Source: Herpomyces periplanetae
Taxonomy: Eukaryota > Ascomycota > Laboulbeniomycetes > Herpomycetales > Herpomycetaceae
Length of the DNA stretch: 35,426 nucleotides
Reading direction: 5' to 3'
NCBI GenBank assembly: GCA_009733715.1
Contig: WMKJ01000124.1
Location: forward strand, 1 to 35,426
The notes under the pieces are model-generated. The model saw only the letters and a list, made by a program, of their open reading frames with translations. It was not told where the DNA came from and did not search any database. Position 1 is the first letter of the stretch. The number at the start of each line of letters is the position of its first letter. A program made the position numbers and the translations under genes. This document shows positions 1 through 10,687 of the stretch, piece after piece.

Positions 1-3000
1 CAAATATTTTCGCAATGGATAATATAGTGAAGACGTAAAACGACTACCACCAGATTTAGGGCAAGTTCGAAAAACAACTCTTAATACGAAAAAATAGCCT
101 GATTATTTTAATTTTTAAAATTTTCTGCCAATTTGAGCATAATTTAGCTCCGTTCCCGAAAAGTGCAAAAGATGGGGTTTTCTACAGTTTTTGTTACAGA
201 AGCCCCACAGTCGGGGACGTGTCATTAATGGGTAAACACGCATGTTTTAAACTAATAGTACGACCAACCGCAAGGAATCAAAAGAAGTATGTGGACTGGG
301 CCATTAATTAGTTCAAACGGGTTATTGGCATGATGTTTTGCCCTAATTTCAGATTATTAGAAGACTCATGACAAAGTCCTTCCGGCACATGAGGGCGGCG
401 GTATGGTGAAAACGCCCCTTTAAGATTCTGCCCGGCCGACACGGCAGCTGATCAAGCGAACTTTGTTTGGCACAAGGTTATCACAGATGGCACATATGAA
501 AACATTGAACTCTTAAACATAAAGTTAATAGGTGTGTTTTCGTCAAATTTAGTGGATATTTTGACTAGTTTCCTTGCCCATGCGACTTTAAAATGAGTGT
601 TTTCCCCAAATTTTGGGAACAGGAGTAGCAAATCAGGTCATCCATGTGTATTCCGTGTGGCTTATACTTTTTGGTTAGATAGTTTAATATATTATGTTAA
701 TTATATATCTGCACCACCATCTATCCATTCAACTTATCAAATTGTTCAAGGTTCAGAGCACATGGATCTTGCTTTAACTCTAGTGAAACAGCAACGTGAG
801 TGCCTGACAAGATCCTTTGCTTGTGCTCCAGGATCGTAAAAGATACAGCACATTCTCTATACCCATGATAGTACAATGAATTATTGACACGTGACCAAAT
901 CCTGCGGTCTCTGGTTGAAGCAAAAAATCATATCCCAAAAGGAATCTAAATTTGGGAGAGAATATTTGGAGTAGCGTTATTGCACAATTGTTATATAATA
1001 TGCTAAACTTATACTTCAAGTTGGTTTTAGTAGTTAGGAATATAGGCCGGTCGTTAGTTGTACCGTTGACTTAACAGGCTAGACATTGCGGATGCAGAAT
1101 AATTTTAAAATAGATATGAAGACGTAATTTACACTGTTTTATATACTTTACGGCTAGACTAATTCAGTAATAAAGTGCGCATTAAGCGATGAGATAATAT
1201 AGTATATTTACTATCTAATTCGGGTCAAAAAAGAGGTGGTCTTCCATAAATCACAGATAGAAATTTCTTCTAGGTATGTGATGATATGTTTGTGAGCCAT
1301 TTGCAGTTCACATCAGGGTTTTATGCCGGAAAACTGGATAAGGTAAAAACCGTCGAATATTGCAATTAATTTTGTTGTATTGTAATAACGTAGCCCATGA
1401 GCTAATACTTAACAATTAGCGACATGGCTACGGATTTTGTGGTTCGCAGTGTTGAGAGGGTAAACTTAGCACGGAATATGTAGAATTTTCGCTAAAGCGA
1501 ACTGCACTGACGAGCGATTGCTTATCAAATGAGCAAGGGAAATTGTCGTCATAATAAGTAGATATTGACACTAATATATAGAAATTAACTGGAAATCTAA
1601 AATTTTGGAGGGCAGAAAAATGATCTTGAGAGCTTTTTATCACATTAAAATTTCAATGAGGGATAAACTTGTTAACTTTAAAATAGCTTGTATTCTAAGG
1701 ATAAAATTGCAATAATGCTTTCCGGTTTACATTGATATTTCCTACGCCTAATTTTATGTTTAGCTGTGCAGTTATTATTTTACACGTTTGTAACTCAAAA
1801 AGCTAGCCGCTTGGCTTTGTCTTGTGTTTGGTTGACATTGTCGAAAGTTAACTATGTTGGAAGGTTTGTTTAGTCATATATTGTTGCAAATAGAACAGCA
1901 GCTTGTAGTTGTAATTGTAATTGATGGTGAGTAGTATTAAAATCCAGTATATATAATTATGTAATTTAATTGCAAATTACTCTTAATTTGAAGCTTGCTG
2001 AGATGTTGCAAATATTGCAAAAAGTATATTTACCAATGTAACTCGGCGTTTTAGTGAAAAATATACATGAATTGTATTCTTATAGGTAAAATAAATGGAA
2101 CGTCAGGTTTGCAATTATAGCATTTAAATTTTGGCTGTGTGCGACACAGTTGGGAAAATACTAATGAGTTCAAACTCGCTGATGCCAATTGAATAGTGGA
2201 TTAATATCTAAAGAAACATTGACAAATGTAGATTTGTGCCCTTTATATTATATGAAGATTATGTGGATCATAAATTTAATGTTGCTCGCAAGAATACTAT
2301 GCTCATGTTTGATTCTATGATTGAAAGGAAGAGGTATAATGGTAAAGTTTTTGACATTGAGACAGGTAAGGGAGAAAACTTGAGTAGAAATTTCATGAAT
2401 TATGTATATTTAGTCTGGGGTGAAACCCATTGAATATATTGTATATTATTTGATTTTTGGAGCAAATTAAGTTATTTAAAGGTAGATTGTATCCAACATC
2501 AAAATAATTTTTACATCACTAACTTCTTTGTACATTGTACACTTTCGACTGGTCGCTACAAGAGCTCTTTGGGAATGTAAGCGTTTGAACATTTGAATTG
2601 TACGGAAGATTTTATAAGCCTGGAGAGGTAGAATCATATATACACGTTTAGGAATCCAGGTATATATTGTAAGAACAGAGTTGCAGAAGTACTTAAACGA
2701 ATTCGTTAAACTGCTGAGATGACACACAAATTTCCAGATTTGTATTGGAGTGGTTGTGGGTAACAAATCTGAGGATCGAATTAGAGGAGAGATGTTGGAT
2801 GTCAAAAAGCTGATAATTCACAAGCGTTTATTTGGTGTTATAAATGGAATTGATTATATATTTCCATTAAGGAAAATTGAAGTTTCTATCAAGCGGGACA
2901 TGCTGTTACACAGATTATGGAGATATTTTAATGATTTTAGAGGTTGATAGCGCAGTTAGAATTTTGGAAGGTGTAAATTTCAAATATCTGAAAATATTTG

Positions 3001-3260
3001 ATGTTTATAGAAGTGATAAAGTAAATTTCGTGTATAAAATGTATAAAATGGAGTAATATTTTTCAAAAATGGGGAAAATTGAGGTTAGAAGAAACCTCAA
3101 GAATGACAGGGCACGTGAAAGGGGGAGGGAGAAGGGATTCGTGAGGGGTAGGGGTTAAAAAGAGTATAGAAAGAAGAGGAACAGGAAATGATGTGTGATG
3201 CTTGAAAATGTTTAAGTGTAAATATTTCTTTGTTAACTTTGGTAAAAGGTACAGGTGGAA
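1..3260. other. AT-rich stretch without a convincing gene
   Basis: No open frame here looks like a protein. The longest are 109 codons on the minus strand (2476-2805) and 60-90 codons elsewhere, with no recognisable domain and no chain of exons that I could join. The stretch is visibly richer in A and T than the rest of the window, most clearly at 1000-2500. CACGTG boxes lie at 888-893 and 3112-3117. From about 3060 the plus strand turns purine-rich and leads into the thioesterase gene. It could be a long intergenic region, old decayed sequence, or the flank of a gene lying to the left of the window. Confidence 0.5.
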
Positions 3261-4264
3261 ATGAAAAGGTTTTGGGAAACGAAGGAATTTTGGAGGAAAA
3301 AAGTGGTTATATTTTTTAGTAAAGGATATCAACATAGGAGTTTATTGAGTGGTAAACGTTTGAGTAGTGGAAAAAGGCCGGGTAAGAAAAGAAGATGGGA
3401 AAAAGTGGATAATTATTAAGGAAATACTAAAAATATTGCATAGGTAAAGAAGGAAATAATTTTATATTACGAGACAAGGGATTTGGCGTACGGGGAATAT
3501 CAACACTAGGAGGAAAATTGAGTAAAACGAAGGTTTTATTAGCATTTACGAGTGGATTTATAGTGGGATTTGGACCGAGGATTATGGAAGAATTGAAGAT
3601 AAGAACAGATGAAGAAACATTAAAATTATTTCAGCCCGAACATTCAGATCCAAATTATGAAGTGAATGAATACATAGTCAAGCATGGGTTTACGAAATTC
3701 TTACAAAGTCAAAAGGAGTTAAGCGAATCACGACCACATCTTAAACTTCCAGAAAGTTTTAGAGCACAAAGTTTTATGTCTGGGGTATTGATGGGTGAAG
3801 GAATGATTACCGTTCCACCATTAACATTTAGTAGGGAGGATGGGAAGGAGATGATACAGATATTACATTTGGGAAAATTATTGTGTGGATTTCCAGGAAT
3901 AATTCACGGAGGATTATTGGCAACGATACTAGATGAAGGATTAGGAAGATGTTGTTTTCCGGCATTACCCAAAAAGTTTGGAGTCACGGCAAGCTTACAA
4001 GTTGAATATAAGAAACCGTGTAAAGCAGGACAATATATAGTACTTTGGGCAACGACAAAGAAAGTAGAGGGACGCAAAGCTTGGGTGACTGGAAAGATAT
4101 TTTCACTGAAAACTATAGAAGAATGGAATAAAAAAAAAGGATTTAAAGATGAAGAAAGCGTAAAAACTTTTATGGAAGATTGTGAAAAGGAAGTATTGGT
4201 GGAAGCAAATGGATTGTTTATGGAACCTAAAATGCCAATCGTAAGTAAATTCTTATTTGATTGA
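3261..4264 (+). CDS. Mitochondrial-type hot-dog thioesterase (4HBT superfamily, Fmp10/UPF0644-like), 2 exons
   Basis: Read as join(3261..3381, 3444..4264), 313 aa. Exon 2 alone has no ATG. An ATG at 3261, 15 bases after an in-frame TAA (3243-3245), opens exon 1; a GTAAGA donor and a TACTAA branch followed by TAG at 3443 remove 62 nt and keep phase 1. Residues 1-65 are basic, aromatic and acid-poor at first, as in a matrix-targeting presequence. A membrane-like segment lies at about 71-87, and the hot-dog domain follows, with the HGG motif (His195) and the Asp204-Glu pair on the central helix. This is the arrangement of fungal mitochondrial 4HBT proteins, which are expected to hydrolyse acyl-CoA or related thioesters; the substrate is unknown. 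A second in-phase acceptor (CTAG at 3506-3509) would shorten the protein by 22 residues. The domain call is firm, and the Fmp10 relationship is from memory. Confidence 0.8.
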
Positions 4265-4445
4265 ATATTTGAGAAGGGGACGGGAGTAGGTGCGTATAAT
4301 AAGGCTAACAAAATTAATGAAAGTTTGACGGGCTTGTAGCAAAGATGATAAGTGGTCAAACTAGTTAGAATTTAAGAAGGATTAGAATAGAATAAAGATG
4401 AAGAGTATAAAATAACATATATGATAAATTTAAGAGTAAGAACAT

Positions 4446-4784
4446 TCATGGAGTAGAATTACAATGACATGAAGTAAAATATGATTGCTGGGGAGTAGAA
4501 AAATGATGATAAGTTGAGGAACAAGAAGGATGATCCATGATAACAGGACGACCTGAAGCATGGGGAGAAGAGATATCCGAACCGGCGGAAAGAGAACAAG
4601 AATAATTTCCTCTAATACCGTGATGGATAAATTTATGGTTTGAACGAGTATTAATAGCTAAAGTAAAAGCAATGCCGATTAAACTAAGAACAAGCAAACC
4701 GCAACAAATCCAAAAAATTACGGAAGAAACAATGGGAAAGTCCCGATTGCCAAAAGCGGAAAGTGTTTGTCGGAGAATTAATAT
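4446..4784 (-). CDS. Probable last exon of a membrane protein (continuation of the 4888-5661 gene?)
   Basis: An open frame of 112 codons plus stop begins right after a good 3' splice signal (GGTTAAC branch, then GTCTAG ending at 4785 on the minus strand). It encodes RQTLSAFGNRDFPIVSS, one clear membrane span (about 26 hydrophobic residues with WICCGLLVLSL), then a Ser/His-rich tail. It has no ATG near its start, so it needs an upstream exon. The neighbouring frame at 4888-5661 ends in another membrane span on the same strand, which suggests one protein with two spans. Two junctions are possible: a weak in-phase GTAGCA donor inside that frame, or a short extra exon ending at a strong GTACGT donor (57-nt intron). 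I could not decide. The family is not recognised. Confidence 0.42.
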   Translation of the reverse strand: MLILRQTLSAFGNRDFPIVSSVIFWICCGLLVLSLIGIAFTLAINTRSNHKFIHHGIRGNYSCSLSAGSDISSPHASGRPVIMDHPSCSSTYHHFSTPQQSYFTSCHCNSTP

Positions 4785-4887
4785 CTAGACGGAAGGTGGT
4801 TAACCCCAAACCGGAAGGTGGCATCGAAGCCCAAGACGTACCATTGTGGCGGTGCTGATGTATAGATGTGGCGGTGCTATATATCTT

Positions 4888-5661
4888 TCAGATTCGTCGA
4901 ATTGATTGAACTCGTCCAAGTGCTACAAATATTGTAATTATTAGAAGGGGTAAGATGAATAAAACTAATGCCAGGGTAGTAATTATACAAGAACTTTTAA
5001 CCACGATTGAAATTGTCGGTGATCGTCGTATACGAAGGAATAATCGTGTCCAATAACGGGTTATAAACCTTGGTATACAATATGATTCCCGATTTGTTGA
5101 ATTTGAATGGGTTAATGAATCAAGTTGTGACGGTGATGGGGTTGCTGAAGGTATTATATATGATTCTTCCGATGTATTAATAGGTGTAGTATGAGGTATT
5201 TCCAATTGGTAATATGTGGTACATGAACATGTAGATGTTGATTTACAGTTCGTACATCCTGTCCAAGTTAAACTGCAAGAATCACCAGCGCTCTGAGATT
5301 CCAAGATTATCTGTGAAAGGCATGACGATCGATAACTTGAATATTCATGTGTTGCAGCAATCGTAACTTGTCTAGTTCGTGTTAAATCATCGGAATCGAT
5401 CCCCTGGGATGCACGTTCACTACTTGCTTTGGTGGCGTACAAGTATCCCGGTGAAATGCCAATTTTACTCGTGATACTTGTATCGATAAGTCGCCTCTCC
5501 CGAAACCACCGAATTAAATTATAATTCAGACCAATTGATGAAACCTTTGAGTGTGTTAAAGCTCGAGAATCCGCCGAATAAAATTGACTTGAATCATGTA
5601 AAGTTAAATGTTTTGATAATCGTGAATCCTTTGAACTTTCGCCTGTCGAAGCTGGTACCAT
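4888..5661 (-). CDS. Uncharacterised Ser/Thr-rich membrane protein (257 aa as an open frame)
   Basis: An ATG at 5661 opens 257 codons. The first 220 residues are hydrophilic and rich in Ser and Thr, with a Cys/Thr/Ser-rich patch near residues 132-148 (CTNCKSTSTCSC). One strongly hydrophobic segment of about 24 residues near the C-terminus (LALVLFILPLLIITIFVAL) is flanked by Arg/Lys. Alone it would be a tail-anchored or single-span protein. The frame probably does not end at 4888, because a plausible terminal exon with a second span lies at 4446-4784. Part of the hydrophobic stretch could itself be intron: CTAAT followed by TTGTAG, around 4910-4930, looks like a branch and acceptor. I do not recognise a family. 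It converges with the thioesterase and diverges from the SAP protein. Confidence 0.45.
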   Translation of the reverse strand: MVPASTGESSKDSRLSKHLTLHDSSQFYSADSRALTHSKVSSIGLNYNLIRWFRERRLIDTSITSKIGISPGYLYATKASSERASQGIDSDDLTRTRQVTIAATHEYSSYRSSCLSQIILESQSAGDSCSLTWTGCTNCKSTSTCSCTTYYQLEIPHTTPINTSEESYIIPSATPSPSQLDSLTHSNSTNRESYCIPRFITRYWTRLFLRIRRSPTISIVVKSSCIITTLALVLFILPLLIITIFVALGRVQSIRRI

Positions 5662-6798
5662 TTGCCTGATTCACTAGGCAAGCTTAAAATTCATATAAAT
5701 TTCTTCCCATTCTCCTCCGTTTTGAATCTTTCAACGGATAAACACTCCTTGAATTCAACTCTAAACTTTAAATAAACAATTCCCCGTTAGTATTCTTTCG
5801 CCCGTGTATACATATTATTTGTTCTAGTACACAATGTAACAAATCTCGTCCTATTTCATAGAGCTAAAAAAACTCATTATCAACTAAATAATCTCCGCCT
5901 GACTGACTTTTACGCAATCATGTTCATACCTATTACGTTTATATGTGTAGTATGTCCTTTCTCATTTGCAGTTTAGTATGATTATTCCGCATATAAATTT
6001 GGCTGTTATGCCCATATGTTTATTTTTACTTGAAGTTTAATTCTCCTCACTTAATTACAATTATACTACCCAATTAACCCAATTAGCCAATCATTTTATA
6101 AAGTTTCCAACAAACGTACGTTATCATATTCCCTTTAAACAACATTTCCATAAAAATACCCATCTCACCAAAACTTTAACAAATTTTCCACCGCTTCCCT
6201 TCCAAAAGCTTAATGCTCTCCAGTACCTTTATCAATAACCATCTCGTAATTCTATTCCAAAATAATTATTTCATTCTACTGTCATAACTCTTTCACCCAA
6301 TTTTAAAAAAGCTTCCTAAATCAGCTCTGCGCCGGGAAAGAATTATTCCGCACACGTGACAAACCAATCAAAGTATTCAACGCGATCAATTCTTTTTTAT
6401 ATTTCCTATAAGCTTATTTTCATTTCTTTAGAATCCTTTACCCGTTAGAGTGTATACACGAATTTATTTAATTTCTTTATGTATATTTTTAACCAAATAA
6501 TATATAATTACAACAACATTTATCACGGTTCTGTGTTGCCATTGTTAACCCAGTACTGGGTTAGACGCGCTGGCTTGATTGTTCATTCTGATGTTTCCTC
6601 AATGCCCCCATCGCGTTTATCACTTCATTACATCTTATATTTATTACACATATACGCGTTAATTTGGTTTGGGATTTGAGCGTGTGATTGACTGCGTGTG
6701 GGCGTGCGCGTGTGAATGTGTACTGGGTTACCCGATAGGCTGCAGTTTTACACGATTAGATTTTTAAGTTTGCCTATTTGGCCTAACTATCGCAGACA
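5662..6798. promoter_or_regulatory. Divergent promoter region with pyrimidine-rich leader and 18-bp palindrome
   Basis: It separates the minus-strand membrane protein from the plus-strand SAP gene. The plus strand is T/C-rich to about 6470. A CACGTG box is at 6353-6358. A perfect 18-bp palindrome, TAACCCAGT-ACTGGGTTA, occupies 6546-6563, and its half-site recurs at 6722-6730. A GCCTAAC sequence followed by GCAG three bases before the SAP start codon looks like a branch point and acceptor, so the SAP mRNA probably has a spliced 5' leader. The 66-codon plus-strand frame at 6479-6679 has no coding character. Confidence 0.55.
6546..6563. repeat. Perfect 18-bp palindrome upstream of the SAP-domain gene
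   Basis: TAACCCAGT is followed directly by its reverse complement ACTGGGTTA. The right half recurs at 6722-6730, 159 bp downstream and 69 bp before the SAP start codon. The position suggests a site for a dimeric transcription factor; the factor is unknown. Confidence 0.6.
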
Positions 6799-7803
6799 AT
6801 GGGTGATTACGCTAAATTGAAAAATGTGGAGCTGGAAGCCATGCTCAAAAGTCGCGATTTGCCTCATACTGGTAAAAAGGCCGAAATGGTTGCACGCTTG
6901 CAGCAGGATGATGCAAACAAGGCTGCTTCTGCCGCCTCTGCTACCACTAAACAAAATAGTACCAATAATTCTAATTTGCCAGTTTTCAAGGGAAATTCAC
7001 ATACTACTAGCCAGACCGTTTTATCCGGTGCTGCAACCGTTAAATCATTTACACAAACGTCTTCGTCCAGTCATACTAATTCGATTAAGTTGGCCCCCGA
7101 GATTTCCAAGGAATCTGAATGTAATGAAACGCCAGATAATTCGCATCCTTTTACCCATGGGGATACCCCCGAGAACATAACCCATTCTGCCCAAGTTCAA
7201 AATGAGTCTTCATCTTCAAGAGAAACATCAGCAACAGCAGCAGTAACCTCAGCTCCAGCTCCAGCTCCAGATATCAAGACTGTCGATGTGGTGACAACAA
7301 CGGCAACAACGGTTACTACATGTTCGACACCATCTACTTCGAGTATATATTCAGCGGGTCTTTCCGCCACGGATTTAGATAATGAATTGGCACGTCGTAT
7401 ATCGCGAGCCAAAAAGTTTGGATTGGGCGACCTTGGTGCTCAAGAAGCTGTTAAACGTTTAGAACGTGCAAAAAAATTTGGCCCTCAACTTGACAATGGC
7501 CAAATTTCCCATTCGATTAACCATGCGCTAGATTCAGCTTTGCCTGATCGAATCGATCGTAGACGGGTTAATGCAACATCATATTCGGCATCATCCACTA
7601 CCGAACGTTCTAGGTTTAATATTGCGTCAAAAAATTTACTGCATACGTATAGAAGGGCAGCAGCGCATGGTATCAATTCAAATAAAAGTAATACTTCGTC
7701 ATCGTTAGTTAAGCACAGCGTCGGTAACGCTAACCCCCGTCCTATTCAGCGTTCTCGTATCGATAAAAATCGGTTATATTCAAATTTTGTCCGTCGGTCA
7801 TGA
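6799..7803 (+). CDS. Tho1/SARNP-like SAP-domain protein
   Basis: Single coding exon of 334 aa. The SAP fold fills residues 1-37 (YAKLKNVELEAMLKSRDLP, then GKKAEMVARLQ), the helix-extended-helix DNA/RNA-binding motif, starting at residue 1 as in yeast Tho1 and human SARNP/CIP29. A Ser/Thr/Ala-rich low-complexity linker follows. Around residues 195-228 a basic helical block holds two copies of RAKKFG, resembling the Tho1/SARNP C-terminal RNA-binding repeats. The last 70 residues are Arg/Ser/Asn-rich. Tho1-type proteins join the THO/TREX machinery in co-transcriptional mRNP assembly and export in the nucleus. The start ATG is the first in frame and sits 3 bases after a putative leader-intron acceptor. 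The protein is longer than yeast Tho1 (about 218 aa) because of the linker. Confidence 0.8.
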   Translation: MGDYAKLKNVELEAMLKSRDLPHTGKKAEMVARLQQDDANKAASAASATTKQNSTNNSNLPVFKGNSHTTSQTVLSGAATVKSFTQTSSSSHTNSIKLAPEISKESECNETPDNSHPFTHGDTPENITHSAQVQNESSSSRETSATAAVTSAPAPAPDIKTVDVVTTTATTVTTCSTPSTSSIYSAGLSATDLDNELARRISRAKKFGLGDLGAQEAVKRLERAKKFGPQLDNGQISHSINHALDSALPDRIDRRRVNATSYSASSTTERSRFNIASKNLLHTYRRAAAHGINSNKSNTSSSLVKHSVGNANPRPIQRSRIDKNRLYSNFVRRS

Positions 7804-8342
7804 GTACAGGACTGATTCATCTATAAAATATCATTAATTTGATAGTCTGGTTCTGTGCGACCACGATCGCATCTACTTATACGCCCTCTTTGTATACTGT
7901 ATAATTTCATTGATAACCGCCGCTTACTTACATCGTTTAATTTTCCGTACATTGGCATTTGATCCGGTTAACTATTTATCAAGTGTGGATGGTATCGTAC
8001 GCAGATGTGCGCACGTTGGCACCATGTTTCAAAAAGTGCAACGAGAAGTGAAACCAAAAGTTCCTTCAGCGTCGTAGCATATTTGAACATGGGTTACAGG
8101 CGGCGGACAGGGATAGCTATGGACTCGGTGGAAGTAAATGACGGTAGGATTATGTTTTGAGGTCGTTAGTACGGACTATGGGTAATGACATAGAGGGAAA
8201 ATTGATTTGCTGTACATTTGTGCTATGCTATGCTATGCTAAATTATACGCCTGTGTAGGTAGGCTGACAAGTTCAACGCGGATGCGGTAAGAATGTTAAG
8301 GAGATAGTGCTTAATGGGAAGGGGAGATGATGTGTTAGAGTG
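7804..8342. other. Convergent 3' region with a TGCTA tandem repeat
   Basis: This gap lies between the stop codons of the SAP gene (+) and the histidine-rich gene (-), so it should hold both 3' ends. The only structure I see is four tandem copies of TGCTA at 8221-8240. I see no gene. Confidence 0.6.
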
Positions 8343-9572
8343 TTAAACAACGTCTTCATCATAGTCCAGCGTATTCATGGGTAAAGGATCACCAAAGAGC
8401 TGTCGGGGAGATGACTCGCGAGTGGTGGATACGGGGTCGGAAGATGTGCTGGATGAAAAAGCTTTATATGAAGCCAAGTCCATGGGATTGGTCATAGGGC
8501 TAAGAGATGTCAGGGTCGAAGTTGAGAGAGAAGCGGCAGGATATTCGTAAACATTATTTCCAGTGGAACTAGTTACGCTATTGGTGTTAGCACTGCTTCC
8601 CGGGGTAGTATGATGATGATGATGATGATGAAAGAAGTGAGGGGTATGGAAAAAGTGAGGGTTGTGGAAGAAGTGATGTCGATGCTCGGGATCAGTGGTA
8701 TCGTCTTTATGATGATGGTGATGGTATAAAAAGTTAAGAAAGTTGGGGTGATGGTGATGTTGACTTTTGTGACTATTTGAATCGTGAGTGGAACTTTTGC
8801 CATCATCATCTACGTGAGAGTTAAAATGGTGATGGTGATGATGGTGGCCATCATTGGATGATTCGTCATCGGCGTGATGCGTTTTATGAATATAGCGTCC
8901 GACAAAGCTAACAGCTCTTCGTAATCGACCCGAATGATGCACGGAAGAGTGCTGGTCATGATAGTCATAATGGGGAGCCGTTGGGGTAGTTATAAGATTA
9001 GAGTCGGCCGTGGTTTCGGTTCCAGCTACAGAGGTTGGTGGGTGACTTGCGCTGCCTTCTTGACGCTGACCATCGTCGTCATGTTCAGGATTTGCGGTTG
9101 TATTGGACGCATTATCATAAATGTGTGGGAAGGGAGTAGGGCTAACATGAGATTGAAGATCATTTGATGTAGCAGATTTGTCAGCTGTATCACCTTCGAT
9201 GAGCAAAACTTTTGACACGCCTAGGCTTAGAGCTTGTTCGTAGTTGGTGTTCTTGGGGTCGGTAGTGTCTAATTTGCTAAATGATAAACGGTCATCAGTA
9301 AAGTCTATGCCAATCTGTGGTGTTTCAGAGGAGCGTATAGATTCGTCAACATCAATGTTGTGAGGAGAGCTTGGATGCTTTGATTTGTGATTGCAAAAGA
9401 GGTGAATGTGGGGTAGATGATGGGGAAGATGAGATAAATGGGGTAAATGTAAATGATGATGATGATCCTTTTTTTGACTTGGAGGTTTGAGTTCATCGAC
9501 GGATGTTATGGAAGAAGTGACGGAAGAAGGTCGATAGTCACCCCGATGGTGTTTAGAAGTGTGAAAATGCAT
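8343..9572 (-). CDS. Histidine-rich low-complexity protein, function unknown
   Basis: Single open exon of 409 aa. Histidine is extremely frequent and occurs in runs of 4-8, including HHHHHH-type blocks in the first 60 residues (KDHHHHLHLPHLSHLPHHLP) and through the middle of the chain, often alternating with Phe, Pro or Asn (repeats like HFFHNPHFFHTPHFF). The rest is Ser/Thr/Asp-rich. The C-terminus (SPRQLFGDPLPMNTLDYDED) is less repetitive and looks conserved. I see no signal peptide or membrane span. Runs of this kind can bind Zn, Ni or Cu, or act as phase-separating segments, but the sequence does not choose between them. The repeats are coded mostly by CAT/CAC mixtures, so the run is held at protein level and is not a simple DNA microsatellite alone. 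I am confident that it is a gene, and the function is open. Confidence 0.7.
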   Translation of the reverse strand: MHFHTSKHHRGDYRPSSVTSSITSVDELKPPSQKKDHHHHLHLPHLSHLPHHLPHIHLFCNHKSKHPSSPHNIDVDESIRSSETPQIGIDFTDDRLSFSKLDTTDPKNTNYEQALSLGVSKVLLIEGDTADKSATSNDLQSHVSPTPFPHIYDNASNTTANPEHDDDGQRQEGSASHPPTSVAGTETTADSNLITTPTAPHYDYHDQHSSVHHSGRLRRAVSFVGRYIHKTHHADDESSNDGHHHHHHHFNSHVDDDGKSSTHDSNSHKSQHHHHPNFLNFLYHHHHHKDDTTDPEHRHHFFHNPHFFHTPHFFHHHHHHHTTPGSSANTNSVTSSTGNNVYEYPAASLSTSTLTSLSPMTNPMDLASYKAFSSSTSSDPVSTTRESSPRQLFGDPLPMNTLDYDEDVV

Positions 9573-10687
9573 TGTTATTAGTTAATGCCCATTCGACGAG
9601 TTGAGTGACTGGGTGAGAAACTGAATAAGTTAAATTAAGGCAAGCATAACAAGTTAAATTGAGTAAAGGGAAACAATTTAGGTCGGGCAAAGGTAGCAGG
9701 ATGTAGGAGGGAAGCATTCCTTAATATATATGTGCATGCAGACACTTGTTAAAGTAGATAACCCCATGAGGTGAAAGTGAACCCTTATGAATAGTTTGTG
9801 ATGGTAAGGCAGAAAGACCTGATGATTAGCGCAACCCGAGGATTGTAAGGCAAAAAGGTTTAGCGGAGACCGAGGAAGTTTAGGTTTGGGTGCGGGCTTG
9901 GATTGAAGAAAGAACCTTGTGACGAATATGATGGGTGTGGGTAAGCGTAGAACAAGGTATTAGAGAGGGCAGTAAGTGGAAGGGTGGGTATAGATAGTTT
10001 ACAGGGTGAAGGGGTAGTGTGGTGCCGCAGGGAAATCGATTTAACAAGTGGGCAATGTAAATATGCGATAATAAGACAAAGGCTATGGAAGTAAGGTAAA
10101 GTTAAGCGCGCCTTGTGAACCCATGATTAGGCTCAGCTATACGAACGGAAGGGAAAACACTAAGGCTAACTAGCCTAGACATGAAAAAAGGTTATGGGAG
10201 ACTGATGGTATGAATGAGGGAAGAATGAATGAAAGAAGACTGTAGTGGAAAATTGTGGATAGCACAGTGCAGGAGGAAAAATACATAGATAAGGTTAAGG
10301 GAACTTTTGGAATACTAAGTTATGTCAGGAGGTATGGTTACTGTAACAAGTTTACGGGATGGAAGAGGTGTGTAAGATGAAAGTAGCAGTACAAGAAAAA
10401 TTATTTTGTGGGGAGAGAGGTATGATGGTGGATAAGAGAGATGAGAAGTAAAAGGGTTGGCCGAATTGGAAAAATTGGGTACTTCCACGATGGAAGGATA
10501 AGTAGCCCTTGATTAGAGAAGGGTGGTAATAATGATGATGGGTTAACACTAGTTTTAAGCGTAGGTCAACTAGCAAGTTTACTTTGTTAATTAGGCATGT
10601 TTCACGAGGCAAACGGGGTACGGGAACAAATGATAAGACGAGCACAGGAAAAAAGTATGGGGTGAAAGGGATAGATTGAAATGTAGT
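9573..10687. other. Purine-rich intergenic region upstream of the histidine-rich gene
   Basis: The plus strand is G/A-rich throughout, so the strand coding for the histidine-rich protein is pyrimidine-rich in its 5' flank. It also holds the Ctu2 3' end. Open frames on the minus strand here (for example 10352-10645) reflect composition only. I see no RNA gene, long repeat or CACGTG box. Confidence 0.5.

Noticed and set aside
2750-2947. Frame starting MVVGNKSED, resembling the NKxD motif of GTPases.
   Set aside because: The other G motifs are absent on either side and the start is not an ATG. A four-residue match is chance.
10352-10645. 97-codon minus frame between the histidine-rich gene and Ctu2.
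   Set aside because: Composition artefact of purine-rich plus-strand DNA; no motif.
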